Counted from the first letter of the stretch, positions 8,593 through 18,162 are shown. The stretch is DNA of 64,000 nt from Psychrosphaera ytuae (GCF_017638545.1 NZ_CP072110.1:1116001-1180000); one strand, 5' to 3'. Program-made: numbers and translations. Notes: generated by a model not told the origin, from the letters alone.

Positions 8593-10698
8593 TTATTCAG
8601 CAGACGCTTCAGCTTCTACTGCTTCTTTCATGCTTAGACGCACACGGCCTTGACGGTCGATTTCAAGTACTTTAACTTGAACTTCTTGACCTTCAGATAA
8701 TACGTCAGCCACATTCTCAACACGCTCTTGAGAGATTTGAGAAATGTGAACTAAGCCGTCTTTACCTGGTAACACGTTAACAAACGCACCAAAGTCTACG
8801 ATACGTGCAACTTTACCTTGATAAATCTTACCTACTTCTAGGTCAGTCGTTAGTTGCTTAACGCGAGCGATACACGCTTCTGCACTTGCACCGTCTGTTG
8901 CAGCAATTTTAACTGTGCCATCGTCATCGATTTCGATAGTAGTACCTGTCTCTTCAGTAAGAGCACGGATAGTCGCACCACCTTTACCGATAACATCTGC
9001 AATCTTCTTCTGAGGGATCTTAACAGTGTAGATACGAGGTGCAAACTGAGACATCTCTTCACGGTGACCACCGATCGCTTCGTCCATAACACTTAGGATA
9101 TGAAGACGTGCCGCTTTCGCTTGAACTAGAGCCTTGTCCATGATCTCACGAGTGATACCTTCGATCTTAATGTCCATTTGAAGAGCTGTGATACCTTCTG
9201 ATGTACCCGCTACTTTAAAGTCCATGTCACCTAAGTGGTCTTCGTCACCAAGGATGTCAGAAAGAACAACGAAGTTGTTATCGTCTTTAACTAGACCCAT
9301 CGCGATACCCGCAACAGATGCTTTAATAGGAACACCTGCATCCATAAGAGCAAGAGATGAACCACATACTGAAGCCATTGACGATGAACCGTTAGATTCT
9401 GTGATTTCCGAAACTAGACGAACTGTGTACGGGAACTCTTCTTGAGTAGGCATAACCGCAGCAACACCGCGCTTAGCAAGACGACCGTGACCAATTTCAC
9501 GACGCTTAGGAGAACCAATCATACCTGTCTCACCAACACAGTACGGAGGGAAGTTGTAGTGCAACATGAAGTTGTCACGACGTTCACCTAATAGTGAGTC
9601 AATGATTTGTGCGTCACGCTCTGTACCTAATGTAGCAGTAACGATTGCCTGAGTTTCACCACGGGTAAATAGTGAAGAACCGTGCGTACGTGGCAAGATA
9701 CCAGTCTTAACATCTAGTGCGCGAACCATGTCTGGGTCACGACCATCGATACGCTTCTCACCTGCTAGGATGCGAGAACGTACAACGTCTTTTTCTAAGT
9801 CGTGTACTAGCTCAGAGATTTCTTTTTCGTTGAAGTCTTCTTCGCTTAGCTCTTCTTCTAATTTAGCAATTGTTGCTTTTTTAACTTCGCCAACGGCGTC
9901 GTAACGAGCCATTTTGTCAGCAATAGAGTAAGCGGCATCGATGCCTTCTTTTGCTAACTCAGCTACTTTAGCTTTTAATTCTGTGTTTTCTTCTGGTGCT
10001 GACCATTCCCACGCAGGGTTGCCAACTTCAGCTGCAAATTCGTTGATTGCAGTAATCACTTTCTGCATTTCGTCGTGGCCGTATACAACCGCGCCTAACA
10101 TTGTCTCTTCAGACAATACAGCAGCTTCAGATTCAACCATAAGTACAGCATTTTCAGTACCAGCAACAACCAAGTCTAGGTCGCTAGTCGCTAATTCTGT
10201 TTGAGATGGGTTAAGAACGTATTGACCTTCAACAACACCTACACGAGCCACACCGATTGGTCCGCTAAATGGAATACCAGAAATAGAAAGCGCTGCTGAT
10301 GCACCGATCATTGCAACTAGGTCTGGTTGAATTTCTGGGTTTACAGAAACAACTGTACATACTACTTGTACTTCGTTTTTGAAACCTTCTGGGAATAATG
10401 GACGAATTGGACGGTCGATAAGACGTGCAATTAGCGTTTCTTCTTCTGAAGGACGACCTTCACGCTTGAAAAAACCACCTGGGATTTTACCTGCAGCGTA
10501 TGCTTTTTCTTGGTAGTTAACAGTAAGCGGGAAGAAGTCTTGACCTTCTTTTGCTTCTTTTTTACCAACTACAGATACGAATACTGATGTGTCGCCGATG
10601 CTTGCCATAACAGCAGCTGTAGCTTGACGTGCGATAACGCCCGTTTCTAGAGTGACCTCGTGCTGACCATATTGGAATTTTTTGATAATTGGAGTCAC
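8593..10698 (-). CDS. pnp: Polyribonucleotide nucleotidyltransferase (PNPase)
   Basis: PNPase is a trimeric 3'-to-5' phosphorolytic exoribonuclease and a degradosome component. The 701-residue product (E. coli 711) shows two RNase PH-like cores (about 10-230 and 310-545) separated by an all-helical linker. A KH domain with the GKGG loop (about 550-615) and a C-terminal S1 domain (about 618-690) follow. It lies directly downstream of rpsO on the minus strand, separated by a terminator-type hairpin, as in E. coli. There the pnp leader is the site of RNase III and PNPase autoregulation; the 220-base leader here could serve the same purpose, which is inference. Confidence 0.98.
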   Translation of the reverse strand: MTPIIKKFQYGQHEVTLETGVIARQATAAVMASIGDTSVFVSVVGKKEAKEGQDFFPLTVNYQEKAYAAGKIPGGFFKREGRPSEEETLIARLIDRPIRPLFPEGFKNEVQVVCTVVSVNPEIQPDLVAMIGASAALSISGIPFSGPIGVARVGVVEGQYVLNPSQTELATSDLDLVVAGTENAVLMVESEAAVLSEETMLGAVVYGHDEMQKVITAINEFAAEVGNPAWEWSAPEENTELKAKVAELAKEGIDAAYSIADKMARYDAVGEVKKATIAKLEEELSEEDFNEKEISELVHDLEKDVVRSRILAGEKRIDGRDPDMVRALDVKTGILPRTHGSSLFTRGETQAIVTATLGTERDAQIIDSLLGERRDNFMLHYNFPPYCVGETGMIGSPKRREIGHGRLAKRGVAAVMPTQEEFPYTVRLVSEITESNGSSSMASVCGSSLALMDAGVPIKASVAGIAMGLVKDDNNFVVLSDILGDEDHLGDMDFKVAGTSEGITALQMDIKIEGITREIMDKALVQAKAARLHILSVMDEAIGGHREEMSQFAPRIYTVKIPQKKIADVIGKGGATIRALTEETGTTIEIDDDGTVKIAATDGASAEACIARVKQLTTDLEVGKIYQGKVARIVDFGAFVNVLPGKDGLVHISQISQERVENVADVLSEGQEVQVKVLEIDRQGRVRLSMKEAVEAEASAE

Positions 10699-10870
10699 GT
10701 TTTTTTTCCTTTCTTTTTGATTCAGGTTTTATCTTAAAGCGCTTTTATGACGGCCATATTTCACTTCTCACACGACCACGCTGACTGAATCTAATATTTT
10801 CGTTTTAAGTTCGAGGCATATTATACGTAGGTCAAGTTTGAAAGCTATTAAAAATAAGTTTCAGGCACAA

Positions 10871-10897
10871 AAAAAGGAGCAAAAAATGCTCCTTTTT
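10871..10897 (-). terminator. rpsO-pnp intergenic terminator
   Basis: AAAAAGGAGCA (10871-10881) pairs with TGCTCCTTTTT (10887-10897), just beyond the rpsO stop on the minus strand. In E. coli the equivalent hairpin terminates part of the rpsO transcripts, and read-through supplies pnp. Confidence 0.88.
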
Positions 10898-10919
10898 CTA
10901 ATTTCGAAAATTCGAAATA

Positions 10920-11189
10920 TTAGCGACGTAGACCTAAACGCTTGATCAAGTCGTTGTAACGCTCAAGGTTTTTACCTTTTAAGTAGTCTAAAAGGTTACG
11001 ACGTTGGCTAACTTTGCGTAAAAGACCACGACGTGAGTGGTTGTCTTTCTTGTGGCTCGCAAAGTGGCCTTGTAGCTTGTTGATGTCTGCAGTTAATAAT
11101 GCAACTTGTACTTCAACAGAACCAGAATCTTTTTCGTTCGCACCAAATTCAGCTAAGATTGCTGCTTTTTCTTCAACGCTTAGTGACAT
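10920..11189 (-). CDS. rpsO: 30S ribosomal protein S15
   Basis: S15 is a primary binder of the 16S rRNA central domain. Its 89-residue length equals that of E. coli S15. The four-helix protein includes the typical stretches GSVEVQVALLTADIN and HSRRGLLRKVSQRR. It follows truB on the minus strand, in the conserved operon order. An AGGAGAG ribosome site precedes the ATG. Confidence 0.98.
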   Translation of the reverse strand: MSLSVEEKAAILAEFGANEKDSGSVEVQVALLTADINKLQGHFASHKKDNHSRRGLLRKVSQRRNLLDYLKGKNLERYNDLIKRLGLRR

Positions 11190-11323
11190 AAGTCTCTCCT
11201 AAAAATAATAAATGTTGTTGTAGCCGATCACTAACTCAGCCCAACAGGAAGCTCTTAGTTTGTCTTTACAGATAAAATAAGAGCGCGCATTCTACCGAAT
11301 GCAGGGTTTAATTCAAGCTTTAT

Positions 11324-12325
11324 TTAAACCACAACTAATCGTTTGACTTTAACTTCGCCTTTAGAAAACTCGACAACGCCAGCAAACTCGTCACCCTCTG
11401 CCGCAAAAGCCACAAACTCATGGCCATCGAGGTTTTGCAAGCCTTGTTCAAACACATCTTGATTAGCTAACACTAACGCCTCGTATACCGGTACTGTTTG
11501 TCCAAAGCGCAAAGTCTGGATGTCTTTTGCTGGCATAACCAATTTAGGTAAGCCAATCAAGGCGGTTTGCATTGGCAGAAGTTGGCTATCCAATGCAGTG
11601 TAATCAACCCCGCTATAACGGTCGCCTTCCACTTTTAAAGCGTCATCTAAGTTGTCGTCTTTAAGTTGTTGGATCTGCTCTAAAGTCAACATTCGATCCG
11701 CTGGATAATTAGCAACTTGAGTGCGTCGCAACACTTTTACATGTGCCCCACAACCTATGAGTTGACCCAAGTCGTCTATCAAGGTTCGAATGTAAGTCCC
11801 CTTTGAACATCGGACCTGAAAATCAACTTCATCGCCGCGAAAGTCCAATAACTCAAATTCAAAGATAGTGATAGGACGAGCTGGGCGGTCAACCGTAATG
11901 CCTTGCCTTGCTAACTTATACAATGGCTGACCATTGTGCTTAAGCGCAGAGAACATAGTTGGAACCTGTTTGATATCACCTGTCAAGCTTGCCTTTAACC
12001 GTTCGATTTCTTCAATCGACGTTGACACTGGGCGGGTTTCAACTATTTCACCGTCGGCATCACTTGTATCGGTACGCTCACCTAACTTTGCGGTAACGAA
12101 GTAACTTTTGTCCGAGTCCAATAAGTATTGGCTAAACTTAGTCGCTTCTCCCAAACATACTGGCAACATGCCTGTTGCCAACGGGTCCAATGCACCTGTA
12201 TGCCCTGCTTTAGCCGCGCCGTAAATAGCTCGCACTTTTTGCAGCACATTGTTAGACGACGCACCTTGAGGCTTGTCGACTAACACAATGCCGTTGATAT
12301 TACGGCCTTTGCGTTTACGTCCCAT
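11324..12325 (-). CDS. truB: tRNA pseudouridine(55) synthase
   Basis: TruB makes pseudouridine 55 in the T-loop of tRNAs. The 333-residue product carries the catalytic motif HTGALDPLATG near residue 45, where Asp is the nucleophile. The KxxTGxGALDPxATGxL-type region and the PUA-like C-terminal domain (about 250-333) are in the usual order. It starts 3 bases after the rbfA stop, which suggests translational coupling. Confidence 0.97.
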   Translation of the reverse strand: MGRKRKGRNINGIVLVDKPQGASSNNVLQKVRAIYGAAKAGHTGALDPLATGMLPVCLGEATKFSQYLLDSDKSYFVTAKLGERTDTSDADGEIVETRPVSTSIEEIERLKASLTGDIKQVPTMFSALKHNGQPLYKLARQGITVDRPARPITIFEFELLDFRGDEVDFQVRCSKGTYIRTLIDDLGQLIGCGAHVKVLRRTQVANYPADRMLTLEQIQQLKDDNLDDALKVEGDRYSGVDYTALDSQLLPMQTALIGLPKLVMPAKDIQTLRFGQTVPVYEALVLANQDVFEQGLQNLDGHEFVAFAAEGDEFAGVVEFSKGEVKVKRLVVV

Positions 12326-12328
12326 GAA

Positions 12329-12736
12329 TTAATCGTCCAAGTCTTCCGCTGGATTATCACCTGACTCAGCACGACGCGTTTTGTCCTTATTAATGGCATC
12401 GTCTACTTTCTTAGACATTTCGATACCGGTCACTAAGCTGTTGTCATACTCAAATTTAACTTCAGGCACGATACGCAAACGCATGCGCTTACCGATTTCT
12501 GAACGGAAAAATCCACCAGCTTTGTTTAAAATATCTATAGCTTGTTGAATTTCTTCACCTTCTTTTCCAAAGAAAGTAACAAACACAGTGACATACGCTA
12601 AGTCTTTAGAAACCTCAACGGCCGATACTGTTGTCCAGCCCACGCGTGGATCTTTAAAATCGCGCTGCAAAATCATCGCAATTTCTTGCTGCACTTGTTG
12701 TGCAACTCTATCTGTTCTCGAAAAGTCTCTTTGCAC
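12329..12736 (-). CDS. rbfA: 30S ribosome-binding factor RbfA
   Basis: RbfA is a KH-fold factor for late 30S maturation and cold adaptation. The product has 135 residues (E. coli 133) and the family start RTDRVAQQVQQEIAMILQRD, followed by DPRVGWTTVSAVEVSKDLAY. The start codon is GTG at 12736, chosen because AGGAGAG lies 5 bases upstream and the family N-terminus follows. A strong hairpin separates it from infB upstream, and truB follows after 3 bases. Confidence 0.96.
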   Translation of the reverse strand: MQRDFSRTDRVAQQVQQEIAMILQRDFKDPRVGWTTVSAVEVSKDLAYVTVFVTFFGKEGEEIQQAIDILNKAGGFFRSEIGKRMRLRIVPEVKFEYDNSLVTGIEMSKKVDDAINKDKTRRAESGDNPAEDLDD

Positions 12737-12774
12737 TTTTCTCTCCTACTTTTAACTCTTTATCGCATAACCAC

Positions 12775-12802
12775 AAAAAAGGGGCTCGCGCGCCCCTTTT
12801 TA
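12775..12802 (-). terminator. Internal terminator between infB and rbfA
   Basis: GGGGC (12781-12785) pairs with GCCCC (12792-12796) around TCGCGC, flanked by six A and six T bases, so it is bidirectional in form. It sits inside the operon, so it should attenuate rbfA-truB-rpsO-pnp relative to nusA-infB unless read through. Confidence 0.82.
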
Positions 12803-12831
12803 ATCTCGTTTAATTCCTTTTTGTTTTGGAA

Positions 12832-15483
12832 TTAAAGAGAACGCTTAACCTCTACGATTTCAAAGACTTCGATCATATCGCCGACTTTAACATCGTTGTA
12901 GTTCTTAACGCCGATACCACATTCCATACCGTTGCGAACTTCTTGTACGTCGTCTTTGAAGCGACGCAGTGATTCAAGCTCACCTTCGTAGATAACAACG
13001 TTGTCACGAAGTACGCGGATTGGGTTGTTACGCTTAACCGTACCTTCAGTAACCATACAACCAGCAATTGCACCAATCTTAGGCGACTTAAATACGTCAC
13101 GTACTTCAGCTAGACCAATGATTTCTTGCTTGAACTCAGGCGCTAACATACCAGACATTGCTTGCTTAACTTCGTCAATCAAGTCATAGATAACGCTGTA
13201 GTAACGTAAATCGATGTCTTCTTGTTCCATTAGACGACGTGCACTTGCATCGGCACGTACGTTAAAACCAACTACGATTGCGTTAGAAGCTTGCGCTAGT
13301 GATGCGTCAGTCTCAGTTAGACCACCAACACCACTACCAACGATGTTAACTTTAACTTCGTCTGTAGATAGTTTAGTCAATGAATCAGTAATCGCTTCAA
13401 GTGAACCTTGTACGTCAGTCTTAAGAACAATATTAAGTTCTGAAACGTCACCTTCTTCCATGTTGGCAAACATGTTTTCAAGCTTCGCTTTTTGTTGACG
13501 TGCAAGTTTAACTTCACGGTACTTACCTTGACGTGCGTTCGCAACTTCACGCGCTTTACGCTCGTCACGTACAACAGTCGCTTCGTCACCCGCTTGTGGT
13601 ACACCAGAAAGACCTAAAATCTCTACCGGAATTGAAGGACCTGCCTTTTCAATCGGCTGACCGTTTTCGTCTTTCATCGCTTTAACACGACCGTATTCAA
13701 AACCACAAAGTACGATGTCACCGCGCTTCAACTCACCTTCTTGAACAAGAACCGTAGCAACTGGACCACGACCTTTATCTAGACGTGATTCGATAACAAC
13801 ACCGTGCGCTGCACCATGGTCAACAGCAGTTAACTCTAGTACTTCTGCGTTTAAGCTAATCGCTTCTAGTAACTCGTCAATGCCTTGACCTGTTTTAGCA
13901 GATACGTGGATAAACTGAGTATCGCCACCCCAATCTTCAGGGATTACGTCTAGTGCAGATAGTTCGTTTTTAACGCGATCAGGATCTGCAGTTTCTTTAT
14001 CGATTTTGTTAACCGCAACAATCAAAGGTACGCCAGCCGCTTTCGCGTGCTGTACCGCTTCTTTTGTTTGAGGCATTACACCGTCGTCGGCAGCAACCGC
14101 TAGAACAACGATATCTGTTGCTTTAGCACCACGAGCACGCATTGATGTAAACGCCGCGTGTCCTGGAGTATCTAAGAAGGTGATCATGCCGTTTTCAGTG
14201 TCTACGTGGTATGCACCAATGTGCTGTGTAATACCACCAGCTTCGCCTTCTGCGATCTTAGCCTTACGGATGTAGTCAAGTAATGATGTTTTACCGTGGT
14301 CAACGTGACCCATTACTGTAACAACTGGTGCACGAGTTACCGCTTCACCTTCACCTGACGCGCGATCCGCTAGTAGGTTTTCTTCTAATTCATTTGATTT
14401 AGCTAAAACAAACTTATGGCCCATTTCTTCAACTACAAGACTTGCTGTCTCTTGGTCAAGAACCTGGTTGATGGTAACCATCTCACCCATTTTCATCATT
14501 TGCTTAACAACTTCAGCGCCCTTTACAGCCATCTTGTTAGCAAGTTCTGCAACAGTGATCGTCTCACCAATCTTAACAACTTGCTCAACAGGAGAAGCTG
14601 GCTTTTGGAAACCGTGTTGGTTTTTAGCTTGCTTACCTTTTTTACGACGACCGCCTTGGTTAAAGCTCTCTTCGTTTTGACCGCCTTTCTTCTTAGACTT
14701 GCGGCGAGCTTTTTTCTCTTCTTCTTGGTCTTGATCGTCTTCTGCTAGCTGTGCATATACAGAGCTATGAACGTGAAGATCTTCTTCTTTTTCGTGCTCT
14801 AATTTGTACTTGCGTTGCTCTTCAGCTTCTTCCCACTCTTTGGCTTTTTCTTCTGCCAATTTGCGAGCTTCTTCAGCTAGCTTTGCAGCTTCTTCTTCTG
14901 CTTTTTTAATTGCTTCTTGTTCAAGCGCTAAACGAATGCGTTGCTCTTCAGCAGTCTCTTCTGGGTCTACTTTTTTCTCAGCAGACTTCGGAGCTTGAGC
15001 CGCTTTTGCTTTTGCTTCCGCTTTGCGCTTTTCTTCAGCTTCACGCTTCGCTTTAGCTTCAGCGTCGCGTTTTGCTTTAGCTTCCGCTTCGCGTTGTGCT
15101 TTTTCTTCAGCTTCGCGCTTGGCTTGCTCTTCCGCTTCTTGCTTTGCTTTTTCTTCAGCTGCTGCAATTGCCGCTAGCTCTTCAGCACTGCGCTTAACGA
15201 AAGTACGCTTTTTACGAACTTCTACTTGAACATTCTTTTGTTTGCCTGAACCACTGTTAACGCTTAACGTACTTTTTGTCTTGCGTTGTAATGTCATTTT
15301 TTTAGGCTCTGCGCCTTCGCCACCATGGGCTTTACTTAAGTGATCAAGTAACTGCTTTTTCTCAGCTTCATTAACCATATCGCCAGCAGACTTTTTAATT
15401 CCTGCTTCAGCGAATTGTGAAACCAGCTTCTCAACCGGAGTACCCACATCTTGGGCTAGTTTTTCTAAACTAACTTCTGTCAT
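12832..15483 (-). CDS. infB: Translation initiation factor IF-2
   Basis: IF-2 is the GTPase that brings fMet-tRNA to the 30S subunit and promotes subunit joining. The 883-residue product (E. coli 890) has an N-terminal IF2_N domain (1-50), then a long charged linker (about 105-250) made of Ala/Lys/Glu-rich repeats, a second IF2_N domain and the GTPase core. G1 is GHVDHGKTS (around residue 390), G3 is DTPGHAAF and G4 is NKID. Domains II-IV follow. The repeats in the linker give a strongly biased base pattern at 14.8-15.2 kb, which is coding, not a DNA repeat element. It follows nusA by 27 bases. Confidence 0.98.
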   Translation of the reverse strand: MTEVSLEKLAQDVGTPVEKLVSQFAEAGIKKSAGDMVNEAEKKQLLDHLSKAHGGEGAEPKKMTLQRKTKSTLSVNSGSGKQKNVQVEVRKKRTFVKRSAEELAAIAAAEEKAKQEAEEQAKREAEEKAQREAEAKAKRDAEAKAKREAEEKRKAEAKAKAAQAPKSAEKKVDPEETAEEQRIRLALEQEAIKKAEEEAAKLAEEARKLAEEKAKEWEEAEEQRKYKLEHEKEEDLHVHSSVYAQLAEDDQDQEEEKKARRKSKKKGGQNEESFNQGGRRKKGKQAKNQHGFQKPASPVEQVVKIGETITVAELANKMAVKGAEVVKQMMKMGEMVTINQVLDQETASLVVEEMGHKFVLAKSNELEENLLADRASGEGEAVTRAPVVTVMGHVDHGKTSLLDYIRKAKIAEGEAGGITQHIGAYHVDTENGMITFLDTPGHAAFTSMRARGAKATDIVVLAVAADDGVMPQTKEAVQHAKAAGVPLIVAVNKIDKETADPDRVKNELSALDVIPEDWGGDTQFIHVSAKTGQGIDELLEAISLNAEVLELTAVDHGAAHGVVIESRLDKGRGPVATVLVQEGELKRGDIVLCGFEYGRVKAMKDENGQPIEKAGPSIPVEILGLSGVPQAGDEATVVRDERKAREVANARQGKYREVKLARQQKAKLENMFANMEEGDVSELNIVLKTDVQGSLEAITDSLTKLSTDEVKVNIVGSGVGGLTETDASLAQASNAIVVGFNVRADASARRLMEQEDIDLRYYSVIYDLIDEVKQAMSGMLAPEFKQEIIGLAEVRDVFKSPKIGAIAGCMVTEGTVKRNNPIRVLRDNVVIYEGELESLRRFKDDVQEVRNGMECGIGVKNYNDVKVGDMIEVFEIVEVKRSL

Positions 15484-15510
15484 ATTTTTAACTACCTCCG
15501 TTGAACCTTA

Positions 15511-17004
15511 TTACTCTTCGCTAAACCATACGATGTTACGTGCAGCCATAATTAACTGGCCTGCTTTCTCTTCGTCTAGCTCTTCGATGCCTTCTAAATC
15601 ATCGATACCTTGTTCAGCTAACAACTCTAAGTTTGTTACGCCTTTGCTCGCCAACACGTACGCTAAGTGACGGTCTACGCCTTCAAGGTTTAGCAAATCT
15701 TCTTCTGGTTCTGCATTTTCAAGCGACTCTTCATTTTTAAGTGCTTGTGTTGTCAACGTTGCTTTTGCGCGTGAACGTAATTCTTCAACTGTCTCTTCGT
15801 CAAGACCGTCTACTTCCAATAACTCGGCTACTGGTACGTAAGCAACTTCTTCTAGTGATGAGAAACCTTCTTCAACTAATAATGTTGCGAATTCTTCATC
15901 GATGTCCAAGCCATCAACAAACAACTGAATTGTTTTGCTGTTTTCTGCTTGGTGTTTTTCAGCCATGTCTGCTTCAGTCATTACGTTCAGTTCCCAACCA
16001 GTAAGCTGGCTAGCTAAACGAACGTTTTGACCGTTACGGCCGATTGCCATTGCAAGATTGTCTTCTGCAACTGCGATGTCCATTGATTTACTGTCTTCAT
16101 CAACAATGATTGATGCCACTTCTGCTGGCGCCATTGCGTTGATTACAAACTGTGCTGGGTTATCGTCGAACAATACGATGTCTACACGTTCGCCATTAAG
16201 TTCACCCGAAACAGCTTGAACACGAGCACCACGCATACCAACACAAGCACCTACTGGGTCGATACGACGGTCATTTGACTTAACCGCAATTTTCGCACGA
16301 GAACCTGGATCACGAGCAGCAGCAAGAATATCGAGCATCTCTTCGCCAATTTCAGGAACTTCGATTCGGAACAGTTCGACCAACATTTCTGGCTTAGTAC
16401 GGCTAACAAATAATTGTGGGCCACGTACTTCAGGCTTAACTGCGTATAAGTATGCACGTACACGGTCACCTGGACGGAACGTCTCACGCTGAATCATATC
16501 TTCGCGATAAAGTACTGCTTCAGCATTGTTACCTAGGTCTAGGATAACGTTGTCGCGGTTCATCTTTTTAACGATACCAGTGATTAACTCACCAACTTGG
16601 TCGATGTACTGCTCTGCAATTTGTCCACGCTCTGCTTCGCGTACTTTCTGTACGATTACTTGCTTAGCCATCTGCGTTGTAATACGGTCAAATTTAATTG
16701 ATTCGATTTGCTCTTCAACGTAATCGCCTAGTTGTAGCTCTGGATCGTCGTATTGGGCAGCCGACAAGCTCATCTCTGCACTTGGGTTTTCCATCTCGTG
16801 ATCATCTGGAACAACTAACCAACGACGGAACGTGTCATATTCACCCGTTTCTTGGTCAATCGATACACGCACTTCGATTTCAGCAGTGTGCTTCTTCTTC
16901 GTTGCAGCTGCTAAAGCAAACTCAAGTGCTTCAAAAATTTTCTCGCGTGGCACGGCTTTTTCATTCGATACCGCTTCTGCTACCAGTAATAGTTCTTTTG
17001 CCAT
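15511..17004 (-). CDS. nusA: Transcription termination/antitermination protein NusA
   Basis: NusA binds RNA polymerase and modulates pausing, termination and antitermination. The 497-residue product (E. coli 495) has the N-terminal RNAP-binding domain (1-125), an S1 domain (about 135-200), two KH domains (about 230-345) and two C-terminal acidic helix-hairpin-helix repeats (about 365-425 and 440-495). The ATG at 17004 (MAKELLLVAEAV) was chosen because AGGAG precedes it and the family N-terminus begins there; an upstream in-frame Met at 17043 overlaps rimP. Confidence 0.98.
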   Translation of the reverse strand: MAKELLLVAEAVSNEKAVPREKIFEALEFALAAATKKKHTAEIEVRVSIDQETGEYDTFRRWLVVPDDHEMENPSAEMSLSAAQYDDPELQLGDYVEEQIESIKFDRITTQMAKQVIVQKVREAERGQIAEQYIDQVGELITGIVKKMNRDNVILDLGNNAEAVLYREDMIQRETFRPGDRVRAYLYAVKPEVRGPQLFVSRTKPEMLVELFRIEVPEIGEEMLDILAAARDPGSRAKIAVKSNDRRIDPVGACVGMRGARVQAVSGELNGERVDIVLFDDNPAQFVINAMAPAEVASIIVDEDSKSMDIAVAEDNLAMAIGRNGQNVRLASQLTGWELNVMTEADMAEKHQAENSKTIQLFVDGLDIDEEFATLLVEEGFSSLEEVAYVPVAELLEVDGLDEETVEELRSRAKATLTTQALKNEESLENAEPEEDLLNLEGVDRHLAYVLASKGVTNLELLAEQGIDDLEGIEELDEEKAGQLIMAARNIVWFSEE

Positions 17005-17026
17005 TATACTTCGCTCCTTAATCTGG

Positions 17027-17485
17027 TTAGTCGAATCGAGCAACTAAGTGCGCTTTGGCGACGTTATCAATCAAGATTGAAAACACCTGGTTATCGACTT
17101 CAATGTTAATCATATCGCCTTCAACTTCGACTAATGTCCCTTTGAAATTGCGACGACCGTCTTGCGGTACATTCAGTTTCACGTTTACTGTTTCGTTTAC
17201 TACTTGCTCAAAATGCTTGGCAGTAAACAGCGGGCGGTCTACCCCAGGAGATGAAACTTCAAGGTTATACTCGGTAGAAATTGGATCTTCAACATCAAGA
17301 ATTGCGCTTACTTGACGACTCACATCAGCACAGTTGTCGACAGTAATACCATCTTCGTGATCAATATAAATACGCAAGGTAGAATGATTACCTGCACGAA
17401 TGAACTCGACACCAAGCAATTCAAACTCCAAAGCTTCAACCGCAGGTTGTAGCATTTCAGTTAAACGCAGTTCTAGGTTAGTCAA
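17027..17485 (-). CDS. rimP: Ribosome maturation factor RimP, TTG start
   Basis: RimP helps 30S assembly. From a TTG at 17485 the product is 152 residues (E. coli 150) and starts TNLELRLTEMLQPAVEAL, matching the family N-terminus. GGAG lies 7 bases upstream of that TTG. A longer frame runs to 17566, but its extra residues are translated from a terminator hairpin and look non-coding. The VSSPGVDRPLF motif near residue 85 is diagnostic. It is the first protein gene of the operon, after the fMet tRNA. Confidence 0.95.
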   Translation of the reverse strand: MTNLELRLTEMLQPAVEALEFELLGVEFIRAGNHSTLRIYIDHEDGITVDNCADVSRQVSAILDVEDPISTEYNLEVSSPGVDRPLFTAKHFEQVVNETVNVKLNVPQDGRRNFKGTLVEVEGDMINIEVDNQVFSILIDNVAKAHLVARFD

Positions 17486-17515
17486 TTCACCACTCCTATC
17501 GCTAATTTTAAATAC

Positions 17516-17535
17516 AAAAAAAGGGCCTAAAGCCC
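17516..17535 (-). terminator. Terminator between tRNA-fMet and rimP
   Basis: On the minus strand GGGC, loop TTTAG, GCCC is followed by seven T bases (17522-17516). It lies between the initiator tRNA and rimP. In E. coli metY-rimP transcription passes a comparable site by partial read-through. Confidence 0.75.
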
Positions 17536-17693
17536 CAGTTGCATGCACTTTTGTCAAGTACACCACTTAAACTGTGAACGGAAACTAAAAATCCCCGACG
17601 TTGCGAGGCTATAGATTCCTGTCTTACTAGCATCAATTTATGAATACAATATGAATTTGTCAAAAATACCTGACTATACATCAATTTATAAAT

Positions 17694-17770
17694 TGGTTGC
17701 GGGAGCCGGATTTAAACCCAGTGACCTTCGCGCTCTTATAAAGAGTTGAGCCCGAGGGCGCTTCCACAGC
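17694..17770 (-). pseudogene. Decayed tRNA-fMet-like fragment
   Basis: Bases 17690-17713 are identical over 24 positions to 17788-17811, which is the 3' end (CCA, acceptor and T-arm start) of the intact initiator tRNA gene 98 bases away. Beyond that, blocks GACCTTCG and TGAGCCCGA remain in the same order. They are separated by an insertion containing CTCTTATAAAGAG, which destroys the anticodon loop. There is no matching 5' acceptor strand, so a functional tRNA cannot fold. It looks like a decayed tandem copy. The rest of 17536-17693 holds nothing recognisable. Confidence 0.6.
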
Positions 17771-17791
17771 TTTTACATATTGCTACTAAAT

Positions 17792-17868
<77 letters not shown>

Positions 17869-17896
17869 CCAGTAGACTTGAGCTGTTTATATTAAT

Positions 17897-17920
17897 GTCG
17901 TCGGCTCCGACGACCTTCGG
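17897..17920 (-). repeat. tRNA-derived hairpin in the fMet operon leader
   Basis: GTCGTCGG (17897-17904) and CCGACGAC (17907-17914) form a perfect 8-base-pair stem with a 2-base spacer. The 14 bases CCGACGACCTTCGG at 17907-17920 repeat 17815-17828 of the tRNA-fMet gene exactly, so this is a tRNA fragment within the transcribed leader. No T-run follows. Confidence 0.55.
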
Positions 17921-17971
17921 CTGAAAGCCTTAAATTTCTTAGCGTTTTGCTAATCAATTTCGATGGCGTGC

Positions 17972-17999
17972 ATTATACGTATCTACTCTAGATATTCAA
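17972..17999 (-). promoter_or_regulatory. Sigma70-type promoter of the tRNA-fMet-rimP operon
   Basis: On the minus strand TTGAAT (17999-17994) and TATAAT (17977-17972) are 16 bases apart. A GC-rich stretch GCACGCC follows the -10, as in promoters under stringent control. Transcription would start near 17965, giving a leader of roughly 95 bases before the tRNA. Confidence 0.6.
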
Positions 18000-18162
18000 G
18001 TTATTAGTGCTCATTTATATAATAAACTTCAACACTCACCTATAGCATGCATAAAACCATCATTTGAATACGGAGTTCGCTGAGTCCAACAATCTCATTT
18101 AGGTTTTTATCACATTAATATAGAATTATGGCAACAGAAAAATACAAAGTTCGAGAGAGATT

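Noticed and set aside
14800..15230. Tandem DNA repeat in infB
   Set aside because: The repetition is codon-level (Ala, Lys, Glu, Arg) in the IF-2 linker and reads through in one frame; it is normal for the family.
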